This document shows positions 44,177 through 52,964 of a stretch of DNA of 53,723 bases, in pieces. This stretch comes from Pseudomonadota bacterium (lineage in GTDB: Bacteria; Pseudomonadota; Gammaproteobacteria; Xanthomonadales; Xanthomonadaceae), in NCBI GenBank assembly GCA_023399815.1, contig JAEWOJ010000179.1:1-53723 (forward strand). The letters are read 5' to 3'. Numbering within the stretch: the stretch's first letter is position 1; every line of letters begins with the position of its first letter. The translations under genes and the position numbers were made by a program. The notes under the pieces are model-generated. The model was not told the origin of the DNA. It worked only from the letters and a program-made list of their open reading frames with translations, and searched no databases.

Positions 44177-46093
44177 CTACTCTTCAAAGGGACGGATGGA
44201 ATCGGGCACGACCCGGGCGCCCTGCGCGAGCAGGTGCTGCACCTGGGGATCGGCCATGAAGACGGCCTCGGCCGCGTTCTGTCGCTCGCCGCGCTGGCGG
44301 TCGGCGCGCTCGTGCAGGGTCTCGGCATCGGCGTTGCCGGTCTCGATCACGATCTTCGGCGCGCTGCCCAGCGCCTGCGCCAGGGTCTGCGCCAGCGCGC
44401 CCAGCGAGCGTTCGGACTGCAGGTACTCGAAACCCGGCAGCAGCGTCAGCCGCAGCACGCCGTTGCGGTAGCCGACGAAGGCGGCATTGGCGGCCAGTTC
44501 GCGCGACGGCCCGGACAGGCCGCTGGTAGCGATCAGGTCCAGCCACTGCTCGGCGCTTTCCAGCGCGAGCGATGCGCCGCCTCCCGGCGGGCGCGCGGCA
44601 GGTGTCGCCGGCTCGATGGCGATGCCGGTCGGGCGCACCGGCGCCGGAGGGGACGCCGGTGGCGGCGCCGGCCGTGCCGGTTCGGGCAGCGGTTCCGGCA
44701 TCGCCCGGACGGCCAACGACGCATCGTCGCGTGCCACCGCTTCCGCCTCTTCCACCGCCCAGGGCGGCAGGTCGTCGTCGGCAGCGACCGCCTTGGCTGG
44801 CTGAGGCGGAGCCGGGGCCGGAGTCGGGATTGGTGGCACAGGCGCTGCCTGCCGCGGTTGCGGCGCCGGCTGCACGGCGGCCACCACCGGCTCCGCCGGC
44901 CTGGCCGCAGGCGCGGCGGAAGCCGGCGCCATCGCCGCGGGAACGGCAGGCGTGGAAGCGGAACTGGACGCGCCCGTACCCGTGCCATCGCCTTCGGGCA
45001 CCGACGGCACCGCGCCGGCCGGGCGGAACGCCAGCATGCGCAGCACCGTCATCTCGAAACCGGCGCGCGGGCTCGGCGCCAGGTGCAGGTCGCGACGGCC
45101 GCCGAGCGCCATCTGGTACCAGAGCTGCACGACTTCCGGGCGCAGCCGCGACGCGAATGCCGCCGCGTCGATGCCGTCGCCCGGCACCGCCGTACCCGGC
45201 ACCAGCTGCTGCACCTGGATGCGGTGCAGCGCCTCGGCCAGCGCGTCGAGCACGCCGCTCCAGTCCGGCGAGAAATCGGCCAGCGTGGCGACCACCTGCA
45301 ACAGCCGCGCGCCGTCGCCGGCCGCCAGCGCGTCGAGCATCGCCGCCACCTGGGTGCGATCGACGGTGCCGAGCATCGCCCGCACCACGTCGTCGCGCAG
45401 CGCGCCGCCGGCATAGGCGATGGCCTGGTCCAGCAGCGACAGGCCGTCGCGCAGCGAACCATCGGCGCCGCGCGCCAGCTGCACGATGGCGCCGTCCTCG
45501 AACTCGATCTGCTCGGCGCCGAGGATGCGGGTCATCTGCCCGCGGATCTGCTCCTCGTCCAGCCGCTTGAGGTTGAACTGCAGGCAGCGGCTGAGCACGG
45601 TGACCGGCAGCTTCTGCGGGTCGGTGGTGGCCAGCAGGAACTTCACGTGTTCCGGCGGCTCTTCCAGCGTCTTCAGCAGCGCGTTGAACGCCGCCTTGGA
45701 CAGCATGTGCACTTCGTCGATCAGGTAGACCTTGTACTTGCCGCGCGAGGGCATGTACTGGGCGTTCTCGATCACCTCGCGCACGTCGTCCACGCCGGTG
45801 TTGGACGCGGCGTCGATCTCCAGCAGGTCGATGTAGCGGCCGGCGTCGATGTCCAGGCAGGCCGGGCACTGGCCGCACGGGTCGGCGCTGGTGCCGTGCT
45901 CGCAGTTCAGCGACTTGGCGAAGATGCGGGCGATGGTGGTCTTGCCGACACCGCGGGTGCCGGTGAACAGGAAGGCATGGTGGACGCGGCCGCTGTCCAG
46001 CGCGTTGCTCAGCGCGCGGACCACGTGTTCCTGGCCCACCAGCTCGGCAAAACGCTTCGGGCGCCACTTGCGGGCAAGGACGAGGTAGGACAT
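44177..46093 (-). CDS. dnaX: DNA polymerase III subunit gamma/tau
   Basis: DnaX (638 residues) is the clamp-loader motor and polymerase organiser. The AAA+ core has Walker A GTRGVGKTTIAR, the four-Cys zinc site (NCEHGTSADPCGQCPACLDI), Walker B YLIDEVHML and SRC (SRCLQFNL). Residues about 380-510 are a Pro/Ala-rich linker, then the tau C-terminal domain. No A-run slippery site for gamma frameshifting, as in E. coli, is seen. Start at 46093. Followed by ybaB and recR. Confidence 0.96.
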   Translation of the reverse strand: MSYLVLARKWRPKRFAELVGQEHVVRALSNALDSGRVHHAFLFTGTRGVGKTTIARIFAKSLNCEHGTSADPCGQCPACLDIDAGRYIDLLEIDAASNTGVDDVREVIENAQYMPSRGKYKVYLIDEVHMLSKAAFNALLKTLEEPPEHVKFLLATTDPQKLPVTVLSRCLQFNLKRLDEEQIRGQMTRILGAEQIEFEDGAIVQLARGADGSLRDGLSLLDQAIAYAGGALRDDVVRAMLGTVDRTQVAAMLDALAAGDGARLLQVVATLADFSPDWSGVLDALAEALHRIQVQQLVPGTAVPGDGIDAAAFASRLRPEVVQLWYQMALGGRRDLHLAPSPRAGFEMTVLRMLAFRPAGAVPSVPEGDGTGTGASSSASTPAVPAAMAPASAAPAARPAEPVVAAVQPAPQPRQAAPVPPIPTPAPAPPQPAKAVAADDDLPPWAVEEAEAVARDDASLAVRAMPEPLPEPARPAPPPASPPAPVRPTGIAIEPATPAARPPGGGASLALESAEQWLDLIATSGLSGPSRELAANAAFVGYRNGVLRLTLLPGFEYLQSERSLGALAQTLAQALGSAPKIVIETGNADAETLHERADRQRGERQNAAEAVFMADPQVQHLLAQGARVVPDSIRPFEE

Positions 46094-46262
46094 CAGGCAA
46101 CCATCTTCATCTCAAGGCGCCATTGTGCCACGCCCGGTCGGCGGGCGACCCGGCCCCCGCTCCCCGGCCCGGCTCAAGGTCCATCCCCGAACGGCCGATA
46201 ACCAGCAGATGCGGGCGGCGCTTCCGCCATCCCGCGCATCTGCTTCCCAGCAGGAGATGTCC

Positions 46263-48947
46263 ATGTCCTTTCGCGACGCGGGACTGAAATCGGTGGTGGC
46301 GCGTACCGCCCTCATTCTGGGCCTGGTGGCCGTCGCCTGCTTCGGCGGCGCGACTTGGCTGATCCAGCACAAGGCCGCGGCGGTGCAGGAAGCCACCGCC
46401 CTGAACGAACTGGAGCACCTGGCACGGGCCGAGGCGGCCACGGTGCGCGGCGATGTCACCGAGACCCTGTCGCGGGTGCGAGGCCTGGTCGATGCCACCC
46501 AGGCCCTGATGGCGCGCGGCAACGCCAGCCGCGGCGAGGCCTCCGAGCTGGTGCGCCGCTACACCGCATCGGACAGGGCGGCGCTAGGCTACTGGCTGGA
46601 ATTCGAACCGGACGGCTACGACGGCCGCGATGCCGGATTCGCCCGCGCCTGGCCCACTGGCGAACCCGATGCGGACGGGCTGCGGGCCTTCATCGACGGG
46701 CTCGGTCCGGACCAGCGGGTCAGCAGCGACACCGGGCGGATGTCCATCTACTGGCACAGCCAGGGCTCGGAGGAACCGACGCTCCAGGATGCGGCCGGCA
46801 GCGCGAACGAGATACAGATAAGCGGCCCCGACGCGGAGAAGTACTACGTGGCGGTGAAGGAGCGCGGCGACGAGCTGATGTTCGAGCCCTACCTGGACGA
46901 CGTGGGCAGCAGCAAGGTGCTGATGACCAGCCTGATGGCGCCGATCGTCCGCGACGGCCGATTCCAGGGCGTGGCCGGTGCCGACATCGCGCTGGGAACC
47001 ATCCAGTCCAACCTGGCCAGAATCCGCCCCTACGAACGCGGCGTGGTGCGCCTGCTCTCGCCCACCGGCAAGGTGCTGGCGGCGCCGGAGCAGCAAAGCC
47101 TGGGCAAGCCGTTCGCCCCGGACCTGGCGCCGGTGCTGGCGCAGCTGGCCAAGGGCGAGGTGGTGCGCCAGCGCGTGTTCGACGCCGCGGTCGGCGGCGA
47201 GGTGTTCCGCGTCTACGTCCCGGTCACCGCCGGCCACGCACCGGATGCCTTCGCGTTGATGGTGTCGGCCCCCGTCGACGCGGTGATGGCTGGCGTGGCG
47301 CAGATCCGCAACCGGGTGATGCTGGTGGGCGCGGCCAGCGTGGTGCTGCTGGTCGCCGTGGTCGTACTGCTGCTGCGCCGGCTGGTCGGCACCCCGCTGC
47401 GCGGCATCGTGCGGGGCGTGGACGCCGTCGCGGCCGGGCAGCTGGATTATCCGATCGCCGCCGGCGGCGACGACGAGGTGGGCCAGGTCTCGCGCGCGCT
47501 GCGCCAGATGCAGGCCGACCTGAAGGCGCGCCTGGACGCCGAGCGCGCCATCGCCGCCGAGAACCTGCGCGTGCGCATCGCCCTGGACAACGCCGGCACC
47601 GCGATGCTGATCGCCGACGCGCACGGCCAGGTGGCCTACGCCAATCCGGCCATGCGCGGGCTGCTGGCGCGGCACTGTGCCGAACTCGCCCGGCACCTGC
47701 CGCAGGCCGACCTGGAACGGATCGAAGGCCAGCCGCTGGCGCGCCTGCAGGCGCAGGCCGGCGACGATCCGGTCGTCGCCACGGACAAGCAGCAGGCCGA
47801 ACTCGTGTTCGGCAGCGCGGTGTTCGCCCAGACCATCGCCCCGGTGACCTCGGCCGACGGCCAGCGGCTGGGCATGGTGGTCGAATGGCGCGACCGCAGC
47901 GAGGAAGTGGCGGTGGAATCGGAAGTGGCCACCGTCATCGACGCCGCCGCGGCCGGCGACCTGACGCAGCGCATCGGCAGCGAGGGCAAGACCGGCTTCT
48001 TCCGGCGCCTGGCCGAAGGCGTGGACGGCATGCTCGACGCCAACGCCGGCACCATCGGCGACGTGCAGCGCGTGCTCGGCGCGCTGGCGCAGGGCGACCT
48101 CACCCAGCGCATCACCGCCGACTACCGCGGCGTGTTCGGGCGGATGCGCGACGACACCAACGCCACCGTCGAGCGGCTGACCGGCATCATGCAGGGCGTG
48201 CGCGGCGCGGTCGACGCCATCGGCAGCGCCGCACGCGACATCGCCGCCGGCAACAGCGACCTGTCCGCGCGCTCGGAGCAGCAGGCCGCCAGCCTGGAGG
48301 AAACCGCCGCCTCGATGGAGGAACTGACCTCCACGGTGCGCAGCAACGCCCAGTCCTCGCAGCAGGCGCGCGAACTGGCGACCGGCGCGGCCGACGTCGC
48401 CGCGCGCGGGGGCGACGTGGTGGCGCAGGTGGTCGGGCAGATGGAAGGCATCAGCGCCGCCTCGCGGCAGATCGAGAGCATCATCGGCGTGATCGACGGC
48501 ATCGCCTTCCAGACCAACATCCTGGCGCTCAACGCCGCGGTGGAAGCGGCGCGTGCCGGCGAACAGGGCCGCGGCTTCGCCGTGGTCGCCAGCGAGGTGC
48601 GCGCGCTGGCCCAGCGTTCGGCCGACGCGGCCAGGCAGGTCAAGGGCCTGATCGGCGATTCCACGCAGCGGGTGGAACAGGGCGCGGCCCTCGCCAGTGG
48701 CGCCGGCGACACCATGCGCGAAATCGTGGCCGCGGTGCGCCGCGTCAACGACCTGATCGCCGAGATCTCCGCCGCCTCGCAGGAGCAGAGCGCGGGCATC
48801 GAGCAGGTCAACCAGACCATCGTCCACATGGACGGCGCCACCCAGCAGAACGCGGCCATGGTGGAGGAAGCCTCCGCCTCGGCGCGTTCGCTGCAGGAGC
48901 AGGCCGACGAGTTGGCGCGGATGGTGGCCGTGTTCCGCCTGCATTGA
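46263..48947 (+). CDS. Methyl-accepting chemotaxis protein
   Basis: An 894-residue chemoreceptor. TM1 is at about residues 11-35, a periplasmic sensor (about 36-345, dCache-like with YWLEFEPDGYDGRD and VSSDTGRMSIYWHS), TM2 at about 350-372, HAMP (about 373-425), a PAS-like segment (RIALDNAGTAMLIADAHGQVAYANP), and a C-terminal signalling domain with the hairpin tip EAARAGEQGRGFAVVASEVRALAQRSADAA. There is no terminal CheR-docking pentapeptide. The ligand is unknown. The start at 46263 is six bases from AGGAG; the ATG at 46257 is directly against it. Confidence 0.92.
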   Translation: MSFRDAGLKSVVARTALILGLVAVACFGGATWLIQHKAAAVQEATALNELEHLARAEAATVRGDVTETLSRVRGLVDATQALMARGNASRGEASELVRRYTASDRAALGYWLEFEPDGYDGRDAGFARAWPTGEPDADGLRAFIDGLGPDQRVSSDTGRMSIYWHSQGSEEPTLQDAAGSANEIQISGPDAEKYYVAVKERGDELMFEPYLDDVGSSKVLMTSLMAPIVRDGRFQGVAGADIALGTIQSNLARIRPYERGVVRLLSPTGKVLAAPEQQSLGKPFAPDLAPVLAQLAKGEVVRQRVFDAAVGGEVFRVYVPVTAGHAPDAFALMVSAPVDAVMAGVAQIRNRVMLVGAASVVLLVAVVVLLLRRLVGTPLRGIVRGVDAVAAGQLDYPIAAGGDDEVGQVSRALRQMQADLKARLDAERAIAAENLRVRIALDNAGTAMLIADAHGQVAYANPAMRGLLARHCAELARHLPQADLERIEGQPLARLQAQAGDDPVVATDKQQAELVFGSAVFAQTIAPVTSADGQRLGMVVEWRDRSEEVAVESEVATVIDAAAAGDLTQRIGSEGKTGFFRRLAEGVDGMLDANAGTIGDVQRVLGALAQGDLTQRITADYRGVFGRMRDDTNATVERLTGIMQGVRGAVDAIGSAARDIAAGNSDLSARSEQQAASLEETAASMEELTSTVRSNAQSSQQARELATGAADVAARGGDVVAQVVGQMEGISAASRQIESIIGVIDGIAFQTNILALNAAVEAARAGEQGRGFAVVASEVRALAQRSADAARQVKGLIGDSTQRVEQGAALASGAGDTMREIVAAVRRVNDLIAEISAASQEQSAGIEQVNQTIVHMDGATQQNAAMVEEASASARSLQEQADELARMVAVFRLH

Positions 48948-48998
48948 TGCATCCACCCCGGCCGGATGCGCCACGCAGCCGGCCGGCGCACCTGCGAC

Positions 48999-49027
48999 TT
49001 GTGGCCGCCGCTCCGGCCCTATAGAAT
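48999..49027 (+). promoter_or_regulatory. Promoter of tRNA-Ser(GGA)
   Basis: TTGTGG (48999-49004), 17-bp spacer, TAGAAT (49022-49027). The -10 box ends 38 bp before the mature tRNA. Confidence 0.55.
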
Positions 49028-49065
49028 CTGCGCCCCTGCAGCGCCTTCGGGTGGCGGCAGGTCCC

Positions 49066-49158
49066 GGAGAGGTGTCCGAGTGGTTGAAGGAGCACGCCTG
49101 GAAAGTGTGTAAGCGTCTAAACCGCGCTTCGGGGGTTCGAATCCCCCTCTCTCCGCCA
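49066..49158 (+). tRNA. tRNA-Ser (anticodon GGA)
   Basis: A 93-nt type II tRNA with a long variable arm and encoded CCA. The acceptor GGAGAGG pairs with the TCTCTCC end, G73 follows, the anticodon loop in GCCTGGAAAGTGT gives GGA (codons TCC/TCT), and the T arm is GGGGGTTCGAATCCCCC. Two stable hairpins follow before the SRP RNA. Confidence 0.95.
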
Positions 49159-49167
49159 GATTCAGTG

Positions 49168-49216
49168 TCCGGATTCGTCCGGAACATCGAAAACCGGGCC
49201 GCGCGATGCGCGGCCC
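49168..49216 (+). terminator. Two hairpins between tRNA-Ser and the SRP RNA
   Basis: TCCGGA (49168-49173) with TCCGGA (49178-49183) around a TTCG tetraloop, then a 9-bp perfect stem GGGCCGCGC (49196-49204) with GCGCGGCCC (49208-49216), loop GAT. There is no T run. They may be processing sites in a tRNA-ffs transcript rather than a terminator. Confidence 0.4.
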
Positions 49217-49224
49217 GCGTCTAT

Positions 49225-49332
49225 GGTGGCCCCGTCGGCCCCTCGCGACGCTAGGTCGAAAATCCCGCCAGGGCCGGAAGGCAGCAACGGTATCGATCGA
49301 CGCGGGCGCCGAGGTCAGCCGGCGGGGCCACC
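49225..49332 (+). ncRNA. ffs: Signal recognition particle RNA (4.5S type)
   Basis: About 108 nt. The 5' end GGTGGCCCCG pairs with the 3' end CGGGGCCACC. The Ffh-binding tip is intact: CCCGCCAGGGCCGGAAGG then CAGCAACGG, with the conserved GGAA tetraloop and AGCA loop. It is the bacterial small SRP RNA without the Alu domain. Confidence 0.95.
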
Positions 49333-49460
49333 GCCTTTTCCGCCTTTTCGACGCTCCAGCGCACGCGCCCCATGCGACGAAATGTCCGCTCCACTTCGTG
49401 ACGGTTCATCGTGAACGCGCGACCGGACCGATGCCGGCAAGCGTGCGCGCGGACCGCCGC

Positions 49461-50225
49461 TCACCCCGGGAACGGCACCGCCCGCGGCGCGGTCGGCTCG
49501 ACCAGCGCCACGCATTCGCCCGGGTTCGCCACGCGATGCCCGCGTGCGCGCAGCGCCTGGCCGTCGGCCGCGCTGGCGTAGTGGTACAGCATCATCCGCG
49601 TCCGCAGTTCCGGCGGATATTCGCGCTCCAGGTCGTCCACCCCGGTATGCGAGGGGTTGCCGTGCAGGCCGCAGTCGTGGGCGATCAGCTCGTCGTCGTC
49701 CGCATAGCGGGCCAGCATCTCCGGGATCGGACGGGTATCGCCGCTCCAGACCAGCGCGCCCTGCAGGCGCAGGCCCCAGGCGGTCTCCGGCCAGTGGTGG
49801 CGCACCGGGAACACTTCCAGGCGCACGCCGTCGTGCCAGAACGCCTCGCCGACCACGATCAGCTGGAACGCGTCCCAGAAATTGGCGCCGCCCTCGGCCA
49901 GCACGTTCGGGTAGTCGCCGATGCGCCGATGCAGCAGCGGCACCAGCGGCGCCGGCACGTACAACCGCACCCGCCCGCGCCGCCGCGGATTGAAATACGT
50001 GTCGACGAACAGCCGCTCGAACCCGGCCACATGGTCCAGGTGCACGTGGGTGACGAACAGCGCGTCCGGCATCGCCCCGTAATGGGCCTGGTAGGCAGTC
50101 AGCCCTTCGCCGCCGCAGTCGATGGTCAGCCACGGCCGGCCATCGCGCTCGATCACCGCCATCGGCGAGCCGAGCTCGACCGCCGAGGCGTTGCCGACGC
50201 CGAGGAAACGCAGGGACCACGCCAT
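49461..50225 (-). CDS. Metallo-beta-lactamase fold hydrolase (RNase Z-like)
   Basis: A 254-residue MBL-fold protein. The metal motif is FVTHVHLDHVAGFE; further ligands include the Asp in VWSGDTRPIPEM and the His in AHDCGLHGNPSHTG. It resembles the tRNase Z/ElaC-like and phosphodiesterase groups but lacks a clear tRNA-specific exosite arm. It overlaps the kdkA stop by 3 bases (ATGA type), so it is co-expressed with kdkA. Substrate unknown. Confidence 0.85.
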   Translation of the reverse strand: MAWSLRFLGVGNASAVELGSPMAVIERDGRPWLTIDCGGEGLTAYQAHYGAMPDALFVTHVHLDHVAGFERLFVDTYFNPRRRGRVRLYVPAPLVPLLHRRIGDYPNVLAEGGANFWDAFQLIVVGEAFWHDGVRLEVFPVRHHWPETAWGLRLQGALVWSGDTRPIPEMLARYADDDELIAHDCGLHGNPSHTGVDDLEREYPPELRTRMMLYHYASAADGQALRARGHRVANPGECVALVEPTAPRAVPFPG

Positions 50226-50974
50226 CACACGCCCCGGTTCCAGGCCAGATCGTAGGCGCGGCGCAGGCGCGCGAAATCCTTCTCCACGTCCTCGCGGCTG
50301 CGCTCGCCGCGCAGCTTGAGCAGCGAACGCTGCAGGCGCCGGAGGTTGCGCTCGCGCCAGCGCGTGGCGGGAATGCGCAGCACTCCGCGGTCGAAGTCGA
50401 TCAGCCAGCCATGACCGTTGGCGTCGAACAGGATGTTGTGCGCGTTGAGGTCGGCATGATCCAGACCGGCACGGTGGAAGCGCGCGATCAGGCGCCCGGC
50501 CTCCTCCCACGGCGCACCGCGACCGGCGACCAGCGCACGGTCCGCCAGCGAACGCACGCCGTCCAGGCGCTCCAGCAGGATCGCCGCGCGGTAGCGCAGC
50601 CCGTCGCGCATGTAGAACGCCGCCAGCGGCCGCGGCACCGGCAGCTTCATCGCGATCAGTTTCCGCATCAGGCGGAACTCGGCGAAGCTGCGGGTACGGT
50701 TGGCGCCCTGCCACAGATAGCGGTCGCGGCTGAGCCGGGCGACAAGGCCGCCGCGCAGGTAGCGGCGCAGCACGCAATGGCCGAACGGCGCATCCACGAA
50801 CCACGCTCCGCCGCGCCCGCCCTCGTCCACCGGCCGTGCCCTGCTGCCCCAGTGCGCAGGCGAAAACAAGGCGATTTCGGCTTGCCGCAGATGTTGGCGG
50901 TCGAACAGAATGGCGCCATAGCCGCGACCTTCGCGGCAAGGCGTCAGTGCTTCAGTGGCGTCGAAAGCGACCAT
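50225..50974 (-). CDS. kdkA: 3-deoxy-D-manno-octulosonic acid kinase
   Basis: KdkA (249 residues) phosphorylates Kdo in the LPS inner core, as in Haemophilus and Xanthomonas. The kinase motifs are GGAWFVDAPFGHCVLRRY (nucleotide loop), HADLNAHNILFD with catalytic Asp175 and Asn180, and LIDFDRG with Asp193. Its start is 22 bp from the divergent GT9 heptosyltransferase start, which supports an LPS-core role for both. Confidence 0.9.
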   Translation of the reverse strand: MVAFDATEALTPCREGRGYGAILFDRQHLRQAEIALFSPAHWGSRARPVDEGGRGGAWFVDAPFGHCVLRRYLRGGLVARLSRDRYLWQGANRTRSFAEFRLMRKLIAMKLPVPRPLAAFYMRDGLRYRAAILLERLDGVRSLADRALVAGRGAPWEEAGRLIARFHRAGLDHADLNAHNILFDANGHGWLIDFDRGVLRIPATRWRERNLRRLQRSLLKLRGERSREDVEKDFARLRRAYDLAWNRGV

Positions 50975-50996
50975 TCACCGCGAGTCTAACAACACC

Positions 50997-52043
50997 ATGC
51001 CTGCAACGTCCTCCCCGTTGTGCCTCCTGCGCCTGTCGGCCCTCGGGGACGTGACCCACGTGGTCCCGCTGGTGCGCACGCTGCAGCGGGCCAGGCCGGG
51101 CATCGAACTGCATTGGGTGATCGACAAGGCCGGCCACCGGTTGCTGGAGGGACTGCCCGGCGTGGCGTTCCATGTCTACGACAAGAAATCAGGCCTGGCC
51201 GGCATGCGCGCGCTGCGCCGCGAACTGCCGGCGTCGGGTTTCGCCGCGCTGCTGCAAATGCAGGTCGCCTTCCGCGCCAACGTGCTGTCGGCCTTCATTC
51301 CCGCCCGGCGCCGCATCGGCTACGACCGCGCGCGCTCCAAGGACCTGCATGGGCTGTTCATCAACGAGCGCATCCCGGATCGTCCCGGCATCCACGTGCT
51401 CGATGCGATCGGCAGTTTCTGCGAACCGCTGGGGCTGGAGCAGACCGAGGTGAGCTGGGACCTGGCCACGCCGCCGGAAGCGCACGACTGGGCGCGCGCG
51501 CAGTGGGACGACGACGGCCGCCCGGTGCTGATGATCTCGCCCTGCTCCAGCCACGAGCGTCGCAACTGGTATGCCGACCGCTACGCGGCGCTTGCCGACC
51601 ACGCCACCGCACGCGGCTGGCGGGTGGTGCTGTGCGGCGGCCGCAGCGACCTGGAACGCCGCACCGCCGACGCGATCCAGGCGGCGATGCGCGCGCCGGC
51701 GCTGGACCTGGTCGGCAAGGACACGCTCAAGCAGCTGCCCGCCCTGCTGGCCCGCGCCAACCTGCTGGTGACGCCCGACTCGGGCCCGATGCACATCGCC
51801 AACGCGGTCGGCACCAAGGTGCTGGGCCTGCACGCGGCCAGCAACCCCGAGCGCAGCGGCCCGTATTCGGACCGCCGCTACTGCGTGGACCGCTACGACG
51901 ACGCGGCGCGGCGCTTCCTGCACAAGCCCGCCGCCGACCTGAAATGGGGCACGAAGATCGAGTTCGACGGGGTGATGGAGCTGGTCAGCGTGGACGACGC
52001 CGTCGCGGCGTTCGAACGCTACGTGGCCGACCACCTCGGCTGA
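50997..52043 (+). CDS. Glycosyltransferase family 9 (LPS heptosyltransferase)
   Basis: A 348-residue GT9 protein that would add a heptose to the LPS inner core. The start LLRLSALGDVTHVVPLVRTLQ is the acceptor/Rossmann motif, VDGRARSKDLHGLFINERI-like blocks lie in the first half, SPCSSHERRNWYADRY in the second, and LLVTPDSGPMHIANAVGTKVLGLHAASNPERSGPY gives the sugar-nucleotide site in pieces. ATG 50997 is chosen; an earlier ATG at 50955 would overlap kdkA. The exact heptose position (I, II or other) cannot be told. Confidence 0.88.
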   Translation: MPATSSPLCLLRLSALGDVTHVVPLVRTLQRARPGIELHWVIDKAGHRLLEGLPGVAFHVYDKKSGLAGMRALRRELPASGFAALLQMQVAFRANVLSAFIPARRRIGYDRARSKDLHGLFINERIPDRPGIHVLDAIGSFCEPLGLEQTEVSWDLATPPEAHDWARAQWDDDGRPVLMISPCSSHERRNWYADRYAALADHATARGWRVVLCGGRSDLERRTADAIQAAMRAPALDLVGKDTLKQLPALLARANLLVTPDSGPMHIANAVGTKVLGLHAASNPERSGPYSDRRYCVDRYDDAARRFLHKPAADLKWGTKIEFDGVMELVSVDDAVAAFERYVADHLG

Positions 52044-52102
52044 AGTACCCGGACAGCCCGCCCAATAACGTAGGAGCGCTCACCTGGGGGTCTGCGCGGG
52101 CC

Positions 52103-52501
52103 TCAGCGCGCGCGGTAGTCCGCGTAGGATTTCTCTTCCACGTAGCCCGAGCCCAGCGCGAGGTTGATCGCCTTCTTGATCCGCGCGCGCTCGTCGTTCT
52201 GGAAGTAGACGCTGCGCGCCAGCTCGACGAAACCGGCATCGAAGGCCTGCGCCTTGTCCATCAGGCGGATGGCGTCCTCGATGTCCCACAGCCGCTCGTT
52301 CACCGCCTTCAGTTCCGCGCGCAGGCCGTCGATCTCCCGCGCCGCGGCCGGGTGCGCGCCCCAGGTCCGCTCCAGCGCGGCCAGTTCGTTGCGCACGTTC
52401 GCCAGCTTGGCCGCATCGCTCATGCGCTCGGACTTGATCTGCAGGATCGAGATCTTGTCGAGCAGTTCGCCGAAGGACACGGGCACCAGGATTTCGGACA
52501 T
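52103..52501 (-). CDS. DUF6165 family protein
   Basis: A 132-residue helical protein of the DUF6165 family: ILVPVSFGELLDKISILQIKSERM at the N-terminus (family start) and RIKKAINLALGSGYVEEKSY near the end. The function is unknown. Start at 52501; a Met at 52528 would add nine residues. It lies between the GT9 gene, with which it converges, and tRNA-Ser. Confidence 0.82.
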   Translation of the reverse strand: MSEILVPVSFGELLDKISILQIKSERMSDAAKLANVRNELAALERTWGAHPAAAREIDGLRAELKAVNERLWDIEDAIRLMDKAQAFDAGFVELARSVYFQNDERARIKKAINLALGSGYVEEKSYADYRAR

Positions 52502-52596
52502 GACGGACACCTGCGGAACGAAGGACACAGTGTAACGGCCAGGCGCAAATGGGCGATGGCCGGGAAACGGCGCCAGCCTGTCCTTGGCCCGGAAAC

Positions 52597-52624
52597 GAAA
52601 ACGGCCCCGTCGGGGGCCGTTTTC
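52597..52624 (-). terminator. Intrinsic terminator of tRNA-Ser(CGA)
   Basis: GAAAACGGCCCC (52597-52608) and GGGGCCGTTTTC (52613-52624), loop GTCG. On the minus strand the stem ends in TTTTC, 5 bp past the CCA end. Confidence 0.85.
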
Positions 52625-52629
52625 AGATC

Positions 52630-52719
52630 TGGCGGGAAGGGGGGGATTCGAACCCCCGATACGCTTACACGTATGCCTGATTTCGAGTCAGGTACATTCA
52701 ACCACTCTGCCACCTTCCC
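52630..52719 (-). tRNA. tRNA-Ser (anticodon CGA)
   Basis: A 90-nt type II tRNA with encoded CCA. The acceptor is GGGAAGG with CCTTCCC, G73; the anticodon loop in CTGACTCGAAATCAG gives CGA (TCG codon); the variable arm is TACGTGTAAGCGTA-like and long; the T arm is GGGGGTTCGAATCCCCC. Confidence 0.95.
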
Positions 52720-52746
52720 GGTGGTTCCCGGCGAACCGGGCTGCGA

Positions 52747-52775
52747 ATGATACGAGGCCTTGGCAGCGCGGACAA
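52747..52775 (-). promoter_or_regulatory. Promoter of tRNA-Ser(CGA)
   Basis: On the minus strand TTGTCC (52770-52775), 17-bp spacer, TATCAT (52747-52752). The -10 box ends 27 bp before the mature tRNA. Confidence 0.65.
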
Positions 52776-52964
52776 GCTGTTTTTGCAGCGCCACCGCGCA
52801 CCCGCCCTTCCGGGAACGCCCGCCGACCTGGATTTATCCGCCGCCAGCCTCCTGTGGGACGGGCCAGGGCCGCATCCAGATCCGCCGCCCCTGGCCCTTG
52901 CCGTACACCTGCGCGAACGCGATCATGCGGTCTTTATCGCTGGAATGGCCCACTGCGGGCGCTC

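Noticed and set aside
44177..46093. A gamma-frameshift site in dnaX
   Set aside because: I see no A6G-like slippery run or following stem at the expected place.
46584..49187. An 867-codon open frame antisense to the chemoreceptor
   Set aside because: It mirrors the receptor and runs into the tRNA-Ser gene; no domain or start site supports it.
52070..52082. GTAGGAGCGC after the GT9 gene as a REP
   Set aside because: Only a half of the REP core is present and no hairpin forms.
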